Assembly: GCA_002292365.1 (NCBI GenBank) | Contig: DBBU01000023.1 | Coordinates: 64,174 to 128,173 of the forward strand | DNA length: 64,000 nucleotides | From: Flammeovirgaceae bacterium UBA976 | GTDB taxonomy: Bacteria > Bacteroidota > Bacteroidia > Cytophagales > Cyclobacteriaceae | Reading direction: 5' to 3' | Shown: piece after piece, positions 26,188 through 35,406 of the stretch | Layout of the letters: each line of letters starts with the position of its first letter | Position numbering within the stretch: the stretch's first letter is position 1 | Position numbers and translations under genes: made by a program | Notes under the pieces: model-generated | The model's input: the letters and a program-made list of their open reading frames with translations, nothing else | Told to the model about the DNA's origin: nothing | Database searches by the model: none

Positions 26188-28002
26188 ATGATTTTAGCGA
26201 CTGTTGATTGGATAATAATTAGCATATTTTTTGTCATTGTTTTAGGTATTGGTTGGTGGGCTTCCCGTACGGCTGGAGATAGTACAGAAGAGTTTTTTTT
26301 AGGGGGCAGAGACATGCCATGGTGGTTACTGGGTGTTTCGATGGTAGCCTGTACCTTTTCGGCAGATACTCCTAACTTGGTTACGGGATTCGTAAGAGAG
26401 AATGGTGTGGCTAAGAACTGGGCCTGGTGGGCTTTTCTGATTACAGGAATGGTCACGGTATTTATCTATGCAAGGTTGTGGCGTAAATCCAATATCAATA
26501 CCGATTTAGAGTTTTATGAAATTAGATATGGAGGTAAATTAGCTTCCTTTTTAAGAGGCTTTAGGGCCCTTTATTTAGGAATTTTCTTTAATTGTCTTAT
26601 CATGGGTTCGGTTACTTTGGCAGCGATAAAAATTGGAGGAGTCATGCTGGGTTTGGAACCTTGGGTAGTGGTCATTGGAGCGTCTATTGTAGTGGTGATG
26701 TATGCGGCATTGGGAGGGATTAAAGGCGTAGTGTGGGCTGATTTTTTCCAATACGGTATTGCCATGTTTGGAGCCGTTTATGCTGCATATGTCGCCGTAA
26801 GTCAACCTGAAATAGTTGAGATAGGGGGGTTAAGCGGATTGATCAATGACCCTAGAATTTCGGATAAGATTAGTTTTTTTCCTGATTTTTCTGATCCAAC
26901 CGTTTGGGTTCCCTTGTTACTCATTCCATTAGCTGTACAGTGGTGGGCGGTTTGGTATCCGGGCGCAGAACCCGGTGGTGGAGGCTATATAGCCCAAAGA
27001 ATGTTGTCTGCAAAGAATGAAAAAAATGCAGTAGGAGCTACGTTATTTTTCAATTTTGCACATTATGCTTTACGCCCATGGCCCTGGATCATTGTTGCGT
27101 TGGCTTCATTAATCATCTATCCGGAACTTTCTGATATTCAGGCTGAGTTCCCTGGAATTGATCCTAAGTATTTGAAAGATGACATCGCCTATCCAGCGAT
27201 GTTGACCAAGTTGGGACCTGGTTGGTTAGGTTTAGTAGTGGCTTCAATCATTGCGGCTTACATGTCTACGATTGGTACCCACTTAAATTGGGGATCTTCC
27301 TATATTGTTAATGACTTTTATAAAAGATTTGTAAAGCCCCATGCTTCAGAACGTGAAATGGTCAGAATGGGTAGAATCACCACGGTTTTATTAATGGTCT
27401 TTGCAGGAACTTTATCTTTGACGATCTTAGATAATGCTACTGAGGCCTTCAATATATTATTATTAACGGGAGCTGGTTCAGGGGCTGTTTACATCATGCG
27501 CTGGTTTTGGTGGAGGATCAATGCGATTACTGAAATTATCACGATGGTCGTAGCTACATTTGTCGCCCTAATTTTGGTTTTATTGGTAGAGGATCAACAG
27601 GTGGAAACCGCCATTTTGGATGGATTTACTGTTAAGCTTTTAATCACGGTAGGAATTGTTACGGTTTCTTGGATCGTAACGACCTTAATCACGAAGCCAG
27701 AGAATAAAGAGGTATTGAGGGCTTTTTATAAATTGACCATACCTGGAGGACCAGGTTGGAAGAAAGTGGTAGATGCGGCAATTGCAGATGGAGATCCTTG
27801 TGATGACGGTCATGGCGTCACTTGGCAAATGCCTAAGCAAATACTTTTAGTATTCATTGGGTGCATCACGATTTACACATCGCTGTTTGGGATAGGAGGT
27901 TTGGTTTATGGCAACATTATCTTGGGTGTGGGTTTATTGACACTGTCGTCGATTTGTGCCTATTTATTGTTCCAAATCATGTCAAAACTCAATCTTGATT
28001 AA
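26188..28002 (+). CDS. Sodium:solute symporter (SSS family)
   Basis: A Na+-coupled transporter of the SSS family, about 604 residues with roughly 13-14 membrane spans. STEEFFLGGRDMPWW after the first helix, FSADTPNLVTGFV, and PGAEPGGGGYIAQRMLSAKNEKNAVGA are SSS signatures. I choose ATG 26188 (MILATVDWIII) over the ATG at 26089, which would add an extra hydrophobic run. Substrate is unknown; amino acid, sugar and carboxylate carriers all occur in the family. It is 157 bases after the hydroxyproline dehydratase gene and ends at a rho-independent terminator. Confidence 0.88.
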   Translation: MILATVDWIIISIFFVIVLGIGWWASRTAGDSTEEFFLGGRDMPWWLLGVSMVACTFSADTPNLVTGFVRENGVAKNWAWWAFLITGMVTVFIYARLWRKSNINTDLEFYEIRYGGKLASFLRGFRALYLGIFFNCLIMGSVTLAAIKIGGVMLGLEPWVVVIGASIVVVMYAALGGIKGVVWADFFQYGIAMFGAVYAAYVAVSQPEIVEIGGLSGLINDPRISDKISFFPDFSDPTVWVPLLLIPLAVQWWAVWYPGAEPGGGGYIAQRMLSAKNEKNAVGATLFFNFAHYALRPWPWIIVALASLIIYPELSDIQAEFPGIDPKYLKDDIAYPAMLTKLGPGWLGLVVASIIAAYMSTIGTHLNWGSSYIVNDFYKRFVKPHASEREMVRMGRITTVLLMVFAGTLSLTILDNATEAFNILLLTGAGSGAVYIMRWFWWRINAITEIITMVVATFVALILVLLVEDQQVETAILDGFTVKLLITVGIVTVSWIVTTLITKPENKEVLRAFYKLTIPGGPGWKKVVDAAIADGDPCDDGHGVTWQMPKQILLVFIGCITIYTSLFGIGGLVYGNIILGVGLLTLSSICAYLLFQIMSKLNLD

Positions 28003-28020
28003 GAAAAAAAAAATTAAGTT

Positions 28021-28044
28021 AAGGCCAAGAAAGGCCTTTTTTTT
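28021..28044 (+). terminator. Rho-independent terminator after the SSS symporter gene
   Basis: AAGGCC (28021-28026) pairs with GGCCTT (28033-28038) around a six-base loop, followed by a run of eight T (28037-28044). It lies 18 bases after the symporter stop and before the PadR operator, and closes the dehydratase-symporter transcript. Confidence 0.8.
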
Positions 28045-28054
28045 CATATATTTA

Positions 28055-28098
28055 TTGTACAAAGATGCATTTAATAAATTACATGTATCTTTGTATAA
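28055..28098. promoter_or_regulatory. Imperfect inverted repeat overlapping the padR promoter (putative operator)
   Basis: The left arm TTGTACAAAGATGCAT (28055-28070) and the reverse complement of 28083-28098 (TTATACAAAGATACAT) match at 14 of 16 positions, with a 12-base spacer. The right arm contains TATCTTTG (28086-28093), a perfect Bacteroidota -7 element, so a bound dimer would cover the promoter. PadR proteins bind such dyads; autorepression is my inference. Confidence 0.65.
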
Positions 28099-28116
28099 TA
28101 AATATAGAAAATATTT

Positions 28117-28443
28117 ATGAAAAGAAAATCACTCGGGGAACTTGAGGAATTAATTTTGTTGGCTATTGGTGCGATTCAATCAACTGTATATGCCCAATCT
28201 ATTCAAGATGAAATGCTTTCTCACGCGAAACGAAGAATTGATATCACAGCGATTCATGCAGTATTGAGACGGTTGGAGACCAAAGGATTCATTGATTCTG
28301 AATTGGGGGGAATTTCAAAAGATAGGGGTGGAAGAAGTAAACGGTTTGTCAAATTAACGGTTGAGGGAAGAATCCTATTAGATGAGACGATCTTAATTCG
28401 AATGGAATTTTATAAGCGATTACTTAAGAATAGTCAGCCTTGA
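28117..28443 (+). CDS. PadR family transcriptional regulator
   Basis: A 108-residue winged-helix regulator. SLGELEELILLAIGAIQ opens the DNA-binding domain, and HAVLRRLETKGFIDSELG plus RGGRSKRFVKLTVEGRILL form the recognition helix and wing typical of PadR. It lacks the long C-terminal dimerisation domain, as in the short PadR-s2 group. The effector ligand and target genes are unknown; the dyad in its own promoter suggests self-regulation. It is isolated between the symporter terminator and the nucleotidyltransferase gene. Confidence 0.88.
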   Translation: MKRKSLGELEELILLAIGAIQSTVYAQSIQDEMLSHAKRRIDITAIHAVLRRLETKGFIDSELGGISKDRGGRSKRFVKLTVEGRILLDETILIRMEFYKRLLKNSQP

Positions 28444-28532
28444 ATGATTTCAATGCAGCCTTAATTTCTTCAAATCGGGAGTATTTTTTATTTCAATGGT
28501 TATCACTTAATGCTTAGTCACCAACGTCTTAA

Positions 28533-28540
28533 TATATTTG
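28533..28540 (+). promoter_or_regulatory. -7 promoter element upstream of the nucleotidyltransferase gene
   Basis: TATATTTG matches TAnnTTTG and lies 26 bases before the ATG at 28567. No perfect TTG occurs about 20 bases upstream (a TTA is at 28514-28516), so this is a partial match. Confidence 0.4.
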
Positions 28541-28566
28541 CACTTTCACAACCTTAATAAAAAATA

Positions 28567-29475
28567 ATGAAACCAAGTTTAGTAATATTGGCTGCGGGCC
28601 TAGGAAGTCGATATGGAGGTATCAAGCAGTTAGATGGATTTGGGCCTAACGGGGAAAGAATTATAGATTATACCGTACATGATGCTCTTGAAGCCGGATT
28701 TGGTAAAATCATATTTGTCATAAGAAAAGAAATAGAGACTGAATTCAGAGCAGCCATACTTGATAAATGGCAAGGCAGAGGCGATTTTGAGGTAGTTTAT
28801 CAAAGCTTAGATTCGATACCAAAATCATACACAGTTCCTGAAGGTAGGGTGAAGCCTTGGGGTACGGCGCATGCTGTTTGGATGGCAGCGCCGGTCATTA
28901 ACGAACCTTTTGGGATTGTAAATGCGGATGACTTTTATGGTAAAAATTCGTTAAAATCATTGGCGACTCATTTAGAAAGCCTTAATGATCATGAGCTTAC
29001 CGGTTGTATGGTGGGTTATGAATTAGAGAAAACGATAACAGACAATGGCACCGTTTCTAGAGGCGTCTGTGAAATAGATGAGCAACAATATTTAAAAGAA
29101 ATTACTGAAAGAACAGCTATAGCGCGTGGCGCTGACGGAAATATATATTATGAAGAAAAGGGAAAGCGTGTTCACCTCAATAGACAGGCTACCGTCTCAA
29201 TGAATTTGATGGGTTTCACTTCTTCCATATTTAAAGAGATAGCAGCTGGTTTTGATGCCACATATCAAGCCAGCAAAACCAACCTTAAGGCAGAATATTA
29301 CATTCCTTTAGTCTTAAGTAGCTTGATTGAACAAGGAATTGAAATTCCTGTTCTTAGGACAGATGATCACTGGTTTGGTGTCACCTACAGTGAGGACAAA
29401 ACATGGGTAAAATCCCAACTCAAGCAATTGGTTGCAGATCGAGTTTATCCAGACAACCTCTTCAATAATGATTGA
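28567..29475 (+). CDS. Sugar-phosphate nucleotidyltransferase family protein
   Basis: A 302-residue nucleotidyltransferase with the glycine-rich NTP-binding loop LAAGLGSRYGGIKQLDGFGPNG (residues ~7-28) and the metal-binding aspartates in FGIVNADDFYG. It would form an NDP-sugar from a sugar 1-phosphate and NTP. It overlaps the next gene, a sugar kinase-like APH protein, by 8 bases. The pair recalls NahK-type hexosamine 1-kinase plus uridylyltransferase salvage modules; the sugar identity is inference. Confidence 0.8.
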   Translation: MKPSLVILAAGLGSRYGGIKQLDGFGPNGERIIDYTVHDALEAGFGKIIFVIRKEIETEFRAAILDKWQGRGDFEVVYQSLDSIPKSYTVPEGRVKPWGTAHAVWMAAPVINEPFGIVNADDFYGKNSLKSLATHLESLNDHELTGCMVGYELEKTITDNGTVSRGVCEIDEQQYLKEITERTAIARGADGNIYYEEKGKRVHLNRQATVSMNLMGFTSSIFKEIAAGFDATYQASKTNLKAEYYIPLVLSSLIEQGIEIPVLRTDDHWFGVTYSEDKTWVKSQLKQLVADRVYPDNLFNND

Positions 29476-30511
29476 AATCATTGATCAATTTAGCGTTCAA
29501 GGGGCCATAAAAAGCTATGAAAGATTGGAGAGAGGTCATATCAATGATACATTCAAGGTAGTCACCACGGATCAAGAATATTTATTTCAAAAAATTAATC
29601 ATAAAATATTTAAGGATGTATCCGGAATGATGAGGAACATTCAAAGAATTACGGATCATCTGCCTGCAGCCTATGATCGTTTGGGGATCACCTCACAAGA
29701 AGCTTTGCAGCTTATTAAGACCCATCGCTTAGAAAATTATGTTCATGATGAAGAGGGTTATTTTAGAATGTTTGATTTTAAATCTCATTTGAAGTCGCTT
29801 GATGTGCCTGAGTCGGAGGAGCAAATTTTTGAAGGTGCCAAATCCTATGGTTTTTTTCTTAGAGCCTTAAATGATTTTAATCCTTCCGATTTGTCGGTGA
29901 CCTTGGCGGATTTTCATAATTTGGACTATAGAATACGTAATTTCAAGGAGGCAAAGGCAAAAATTAAAAATGTAAAAAGTCATTCTGCAGCCGATCAAAT
30001 AGCCATGGTGACTTTGCTTACCCAACAGCTGCTACCTGTTTGGAATTTAGATGCCCTATCTTTAGTAAGGAAACGAGTTACCCATAATGATACCAAATTC
30101 AATAACGTGTTGCTTAATCAGCTGAATAAAGGTTGTTGCGTGATTGATTTAGATACCGTCATGCCCGGTATTGTTCATTATGATTTCGGTGATGGCATCC
30201 GTTCTACCGCTTGCACTGTTGCTGAAGATGAATCAGATTTACAATGGGTATCCTTAGATCGCAATCGATTTTTCGCTTTTAAAGAAGGTTATTTAGAGGG
30301 GGCCAAAGATGAATTAGATGCTACTGAAATACAGTTTCTACCCTTGAGCGGAGCCTATATGGCGTTCATTATGGGATTGAGATTTTTGACGGATTATATG
30401 GAAGACAATACGTATTATAAAATTGACCATCCGAATCATAACTTGGATCGATGTAAAAATCAATTTAAATTATCTCAAGATATCTTACATCAATTGAATG
30501 ATTTGAAATGA
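29468..30511 (+). CDS. APH-family sugar kinase, NahK-like (putative N-acetylhexosamine 1-kinase)
   Basis: A 347-residue phosphotransferase fold. SYERLERGHINDTFKVV is the nucleotide loop, RVTHNDTKFNNVLL the catalytic HxDxxxxN motif, and CVIDLDTVMPGIVHYDFGDGIRS the metal-binding DxD region, all as in NahK-type kinases, which phosphorylate the anomeric position of GlcNAc or GalNAc. The start is ATG 29468, overlapping the nucleotidyltransferase stop by 8 bases. Amino-glycoside resistance is unlikely, given the partner gene and motif variants. Substrate remains inferred. Confidence 0.78.
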   Translation: MIEIIDQFSVQGAIKSYERLERGHINDTFKVVTTDQEYLFQKINHKIFKDVSGMMRNIQRITDHLPAAYDRLGITSQEALQLIKTHRLENYVHDEEGYFRMFDFKSHLKSLDVPESEEQIFEGAKSYGFFLRALNDFNPSDLSVTLADFHNLDYRIRNFKEAKAKIKNVKSHSAADQIAMVTLLTQQLLPVWNLDALSLVRKRVTHNDTKFNNVLLNQLNKGCCVIDLDTVMPGIVHYDFGDGIRSTACTVAEDESDLQWVSLDRNRFFAFKEGYLEGAKDELDATEIQFLPLSGAYMAFIMGLRFLTDYMEDNTYYKIDHPNHNLDRCKNQFKLSQDILHQLNDLK

Positions 30512-30524
30512 ATTTCATGTATTT

Positions 30525-31409
30525 ATGAAATCTACTTCATCTCTAAACATAGTCGAATTAGCCATTGCTATTTTGGTAATGAGTACTTCAGGTGTACTAG
30601 GGAAACAGATTGACCTACCTATGGTTTTGATCATTTGGTCTCGTTGCCTTTTAGGTGCAATGGCTCTTTTTTTGATACGTTTCATCTTCAATAATTCATT
30701 TCATATATCAAGATCAGATCGAACTAAAATGATACTTCCCACCTTGTTGATGGGTATCCATTGGTTGGCTTATTTTTATGCACTTAAATTATCTAATGTG
30801 GCCATAGGCATGCTTACTCTTTTCACCTATCCCTTAATGACCTCCATTCTTGAACCGATTTTATTAAAAGACCGAATGGTCAAACGGCATTTACCCTTAA
30901 CGTTGATTACTTTGGTAGGTATCTATTTTTTGGTGCCAAATTTTGACATGAGCGATGATCTTACGGTAGGTATTTTATTCGGCTTATTAGCAGCTCTGTC
31001 TTATGCGATCAGAAATATATGGATACGTAAGCATATTGATTTGATTAGTGGTTCATTGTCTATGGCTTATCAACTTTTGGCTTTAAGTATAGTTCTTATT
31101 CCTTTTTTATTCTTTTATCCCCTTGAACAAGATCAATATTTTCTTGACAATACGACAAATTTAATTACTTTAGGTTTGATTACCACGGCAGTGGGGCATA
31201 CGTTATTTGTAAGAAGTTTCAAATATTTTTCAGTCACTACAGTAAGTATTATGAGCAACTTTACTCCTGTATTAGGGATTGGATGGGGCATGCTTTTTTT
31301 GGATGAAATACCAAAGAAGGGTATTTATATAGGTGGATCTATCATTTTATTGGTAACGTTAGTAGAAATATTTTTTTATACCAAAATTGATGGCAAACAT
31401 GGTGATTAG
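30525..31409 (+). CDS. EamA/DMT family transporter
   Basis: A 294-residue inner-membrane protein with about ten helices in two EamA repeats. The first repeat includes WSRCLLGAMALFLIRFIF and LLMGIHWLAYFYALKLSNVAIGMLTLFTYPL. The second carries AALSYAIRNIWIRKHI and TAVGHTLFVRSFKYFSVTTVSIMSNFTPVLGI. EamA proteins export or import varied metabolites, and the substrate is not predictable. It is 13 bases after the NahK-like kinase, so likely co-transcribed, though a functional link to sugar salvage is only a guess. Confidence 0.88.
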   Translation: MKSTSSLNIVELAIAILVMSTSGVLGKQIDLPMVLIIWSRCLLGAMALFLIRFIFNNSFHISRSDRTKMILPTLLMGIHWLAYFYALKLSNVAIGMLTLFTYPLMTSILEPILLKDRMVKRHLPLTLITLVGIYFLVPNFDMSDDLTVGILFGLLAALSYAIRNIWIRKHIDLISGSLSMAYQLLALSIVLIPFLFFYPLEQDQYFLDNTTNLITLGLITTAVGHTLFVRSFKYFSVTTVSIMSNFTPVLGIGWGMLFLDEIPKKGIYIGGSIILLVTLVEIFFYTKIDGKHGD

Positions 31410-31436
31410 ATGAATGCTTAATTAAACCTTGTGCGA

Positions 31437-32358
31437 ATGAAAATCAGTGGCTTTACTTTCAGTAAAAATGGGAATAAATTACATTATCCCATAATCGTTT
31501 CGATCTATCATTGATTCAGTAGATGAATCCGTTGTCGTCCTCGAGGCCAAGTGAGGCAGATGATACCACTGAGTTTCAAATTAAGGAGCTAAATAATGCT
31601 AAAATTAATATTATTAAAACTGTTTGGGCCTAGAAAAATTTCCTGGCGGTACCATTTATGCCCATCAAACCAATTTGGCCAAAAATGCATGTACTGGAGA
31701 TTGGTTATTTTATTTGCAAGGAGATGAGGTTGTCCATGAGAGGTATTTAGATAAAATAAAAGCCACATGTGAGCAACAATATGAGCGTTCTGAGGTGGAA
31801 GGGATTCTCTTCGGTTATAAGCATTTTTTGGGTGATTATAAGCACTATCATTCCTCGAGATGTTGGTATCCATTTGAAACACGAATCATCAGAAATCAAT
31901 CAGATATCTATTCATGGGGAGATGCTCAGACTTTTCGAAGAATTCCTGACTTTGATGGTTTCTCGTACAGAAAGAGAGCAGATACTTTTAGGTTGCATGT
32001 AGTGAAAGCAGATGCTGAAATATATCATTATGGTTGGGTACGTCCTCCCCATTTTATGCGTAAAAAACAGCAACATGCAAATCATTATTATCGCAACCAA
32101 GGGAATCAAAAAGTATCCTTCGATTATGGTCCTTTGGGAAGGTTATCTTTGTTTAACGACACACATCCTGCCGTCATGAATGATTGGATAGCTAAGTTTG
32201 ATTGGGCCGATGAACTTAATTACACAAAAAAATACAGGACAACGCAACCCATTCATCGTAATGATTTTTTAAAAAACAGGATCATCACCCAAATAGAGTT
32301 ATTCCTTTTTGGTGAAAAAGCATTCAGCCGTAAGAATTATGAGTTACTAAGAAAATGA
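31437..32358 (+). pseudogene. Glycosyltransferase (family 2-like), broken by three frame changes
   Basis: A start at 31437 (MKISGFTFSKNGNKLHYPII) fits the opening of a Bacteroidota glycosyltransferase family but reaches TGA at 31512. The match continues in the +1 frame from 31504 (SIIDSVDESVVV) to a TGA at 31552, then in the third frame from 31547 (PSEADDTTEFQIKELNN...) to a TAG at 31631, and returns to the second frame from about 31627 (GLEKFPGGTIYAHQ) to the end at 32358. The last change looks like one lost G in a G-run. The 3' part, about 240 residues with DWLFYLQGDEVV (acceptor/donor-site region), is intact. Either a decayed gene or clustered sequencing errors. Confidence 0.75.
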
Positions 32359-32425
32359 TTGACTGGTTATTCATTACTGCATTGAAATGTGAGACATCGA
32401 GAAAGCTCAATATTTTTTAGTTTCA

Positions 32426-35269
32426 CTATTTTTGCTTCCCTTCAGCGTCTAATTCAATCAATTCATAACCTAATTTTTTAAGACGTGTCAAATTTCCGAC
32501 ACCATCACCTACGATGACTACATAGAATTGATTTAGATCTAGATATTTTTTTGCAAGTGCACTGAGTTCTTCTTTAGTTATATCTGTTATCAATTTACTT
32601 TGATCATCAATAAAAGAGTTGCTGAGGTCGTAATGAATGATACGTCTTAAAAAAGATGATTTTTGCCAAGGCGTTTCATAATCCAGAACTTCTCTTTGTC
32701 CGATTGAATTTTTCATAAATTGAAGCTCATCATCTGTGATGCCTTTTTCGCGATAACCTTCAATTTCTTGAATAATTTCATAAATGGCACTATCCGTTGC
32801 AGCCGCCAAAACACCTGAATAGATAGAAAATGAACCAGGTTCATCAGAGGCTGAAAAATAACTTCTTGCACCATAGGTCCATCCTTTGTCTTCTCTTAGA
32901 TTAAGATTAATTCTACTATTGAACGCACCCCCTAAGGTGTAGTTCATTAAGTATGATTTGAAATAATCTCCCGTGGGACTGTAGGTCAAGTCTGTTACAT
33001 AACCTGCCCTAATTTCAGATTGGGGAGCTTCTGGTTTATCTACAAAATAAATTTTCAATTTCTCTGGAGTCGAGGTTTTAGGTAGTTTTGGAATTTGAAC
33101 ATTTTTATTTTCCCAATCGTGAAGAAAGCTCAGTTTTTCTACTAAATCTATTAAATTTTGATTGTTTATAGCACCTACGATCACTAACTCTGAGAGATTA
33201 GGAGAATAATAATTATTGTAGAAATTAATAACATCATCTAATTTTATGTTGGCGATGGTTTCCTCGGATCCATATGAGGGGATAGAATAGATGTGATTTT
33301 CCCCATAGATCAACTGATAATAAATATCATCTGCAATACTCGAAGGATCCTCCTGACCTGCTTTGACGCTCTCTAATTGTTGCTTGTAAATGCGATCAAA
33401 ATCTTTTTGTTTGAATGCGGGATGGAGTAATATTTCTTCCGCCAATTGTAGGGTTTCATCAATGTATTTATTGAGGGTGTTGATACTCATATAAGTACCG
33501 TCATCATCTGAACTGACATAAATACTACTTCCTAATTTGCGCAACTCTTCTTGAATATCCTCAGAAGAATATTTTTCAGTGGACTCATTCAGCATTCCAG
33601 CAGTCAGGGATGCCAACCCGCTTTTTGAGGGGTCATATGCATCTAGTCTGTGACCGCCGTTGAGGGTTAATGATAGAGAAGTCGTGGGAATCTCATTATT
33701 TGCAGTACCAATGATTTTCAAACCATTTTCGAATGAGGCCTGCCAGTATTCTGGTACTTTCAATGTAGGTCTTGGACCCGCAGCAGGTTGAATACTCCTA
33801 TCAAAAAGATCTTCGGCTTTTTGATAGGTTAAGTTGCCATAATCTACTTTTTCGGTACTATTTAGAGTATCCACGCCGTTGAAGAAATTATCGGCCTTGG
33901 CCGGTAGTACTTCTTCGCCTGGCAAGTAACTCATAATGACACTGGATTTTTCTTTAATGTATATATTGAAAACCCGCATTACGTCTGCTGCTGTAATGTC
34001 GAGATATCTTTGTAAGTCTTGATGGATCAAATTTGGATTTCCAAACATGAATTGATAGTTGGCCAATTGTGATACTTTTCCGCTTACGCTTGCCAAGCCA
34101 TTGATGACATCCGATTCACGACCTGCTTTGAATTTGATTAAATCGATTTCATTCACTCCTACTGCTGCAAATTCGTCAAGTGTATTGCGTATTTCTACTT
34201 CAAATTCAGCTAGTGTTTGTCCAGGGTAAGGAAGAACGATCAGAGAGAATTCTCCAGCATGTTCAGCAGCAGGGTGTGAAGCAGAAGCTTGAATCGCTTT
34301 TTGTGATTCCACAAATTTTTTGAATAAGTAAGAGCTTTGACCGATACCTAGTATGTCGGCAAGGCCATCCAGTGCAGCCTCATCTGGATGCATGTGTGGG
34401 ACGGTAGGGTAAGTCATCATCAGTGCTGGGAAACGAATGTTATTATCGATATGTGAGATGTATCGATCTGAATTAATCTCTGGTAAGGGCAACTTCATTT
34501 TTTCTACTACCGGTCCAGCGGGTATAGTACCGAAATATTTTTCTACCATTGCGAGGACTTCTTTTGGGTTAATGTCACCACCAATGGTTATGGCTGCATT
34601 ATTAGGTCCATACCAACGGAGAAAAAAATTCTTTAAATCATATAAAGAAGCCCTATCAAGATCTTCAAGGTAGCCAATGGTACTCCAAGAGTAGGGGTGC
34701 CCGTACGGATAAAGGGCGGCAATGGTTTTTTCATTCCACATACCATAAGGACGATTTAAATAATTTTGTCCTTTTTCGTTTTTCACGGTTGCACGTTGGA
34801 TTTCAAATTTTTCTTGGGTGACGGCATCTAGGAAAAACCCCATGCGATCCGCTTCCAACCAAAGCATAGACTCCAGTTGATTACTTGGAATCGTTTGATA
34901 ATAATTAGTACGATCTCGGTTGGTTGAACCGTTTAAAGTACCCCCAGATTCTGTCACAATTTTAAAATGTGCTTCGTCGGCAACATTGTCAGATCCTTGA
35001 AACATCATGTGTTCAAAAAAATGGGCGAATCCTGATTTTTTAATTTCTTCTCTTGCTGATCCGACATGATAGGTGACATCTACATGTATCAAGGGATCGG
35101 AATGATCCTCATGGAGGATTAAGGTCAAACCATTGGACAATTCATACTTTTCATAAGGAATGATAATGTCAGTGTCGGTTTTATTGATTTTCTCAATAAG
35201 TTTGGTCTGCCCGTAGCCTAACGAAATCACAATTATTTGAAATAATGTTATTAATAAGAAATTTCTCAT
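32426..35269 (-). CDS. Exported M16 family zinc peptidase (pitrilysin-like, two-unit)
   Basis: A 947-residue periplasmic protease. A signal peptide covers 1-20 (cleavage near GYGQ). The first half has the HxxEH site HFFEH (H83, E86, H87), and the second half is an inactive M16 copy with the R/Y motif NLREDKGWTYGARSYF. Together they make a full pitrilysin-type clamshell in one chain. It would degrade peptides imported across the outer membrane. It is downstream of the sulfatase gene (137-base gap) and convergent with the broken glycosyltransferase. Unlike the 410-residue M16 at 2653, this one is exported. Confidence 0.93.
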   Translation of the reverse strand: MRNFLLITLFQIIVISLGYGQTKLIEKINKTDTDIIIPYEKYELSNGLTLILHEDHSDPLIHVDVTYHVGSAREEIKKSGFAHFFEHMMFQGSDNVADEAHFKIVTESGGTLNGSTNRDRTNYYQTIPSNQLESMLWLEADRMGFFLDAVTQEKFEIQRATVKNEKGQNYLNRPYGMWNEKTIAALYPYGHPYSWSTIGYLEDLDRASLYDLKNFFLRWYGPNNAAITIGGDINPKEVLAMVEKYFGTIPAGPVVEKMKLPLPEINSDRYISHIDNNIRFPALMMTYPTVPHMHPDEAALDGLADILGIGQSSYLFKKFVESQKAIQASASHPAAEHAGEFSLIVLPYPGQTLAEFEVEIRNTLDEFAAVGVNEIDLIKFKAGRESDVINGLASVSGKVSQLANYQFMFGNPNLIHQDLQRYLDITAADVMRVFNIYIKEKSSVIMSYLPGEEVLPAKADNFFNGVDTLNSTEKVDYGNLTYQKAEDLFDRSIQPAAGPRPTLKVPEYWQASFENGLKIIGTANNEIPTTSLSLTLNGGHRLDAYDPSKSGLASLTAGMLNESTEKYSSEDIQEELRKLGSSIYVSSDDDGTYMSINTLNKYIDETLQLAEEILLHPAFKQKDFDRIYKQQLESVKAGQEDPSSIADDIYYQLIYGENHIYSIPSYGSEETIANIKLDDVINFYNNYYSPNLSELVIVGAINNQNLIDLVEKLSFLHDWENKNVQIPKLPKTSTPEKLKIYFVDKPEAPQSEIRAGYVTDLTYSPTGDYFKSYLMNYTLGGAFNSRINLNLREDKGWTYGARSYFSASDEPGSFSIYSGVLAAATDSAIYEIIQEIEGYREKGITDDELQFMKNSIGQREVLDYETPWQKSSFLRRIIHYDLSNSFIDDQSKLITDITKEELSALAKKYLDLNQFYVVIVGDGVGNLTRLKKLGYELIELDAEGKQK

Positions 35270-35406
35270 TTGTTTATTTGAGTTAATTTAGATGATATAA
35301 TGTAGGGTAGTTAGTTGTGGTTCTAAGAATGTCCCTTCCAGCATTAGGAAAATTCCTTTATTTATCCAAAAAAGTTCAAATATAAGATAAAAATCCAACG
35401 AGATAT

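Noticed and set aside
29468..30511. Aminoglycoside phosphotransferase (drug resistance) for the APH-fold kinase
   Set aside because: Coupling to a sugar nucleotidyltransferase gene and NahK-like motifs favour a sugar kinase.
31589..31882. Minus-strand frame of 97 codons opposite the broken glycosyltransferase
   Set aside because: It only mirrors the coding pattern of the real gene remnant; the conserved GGTIYAHQ and GDEVV motifs are on the plus strand.
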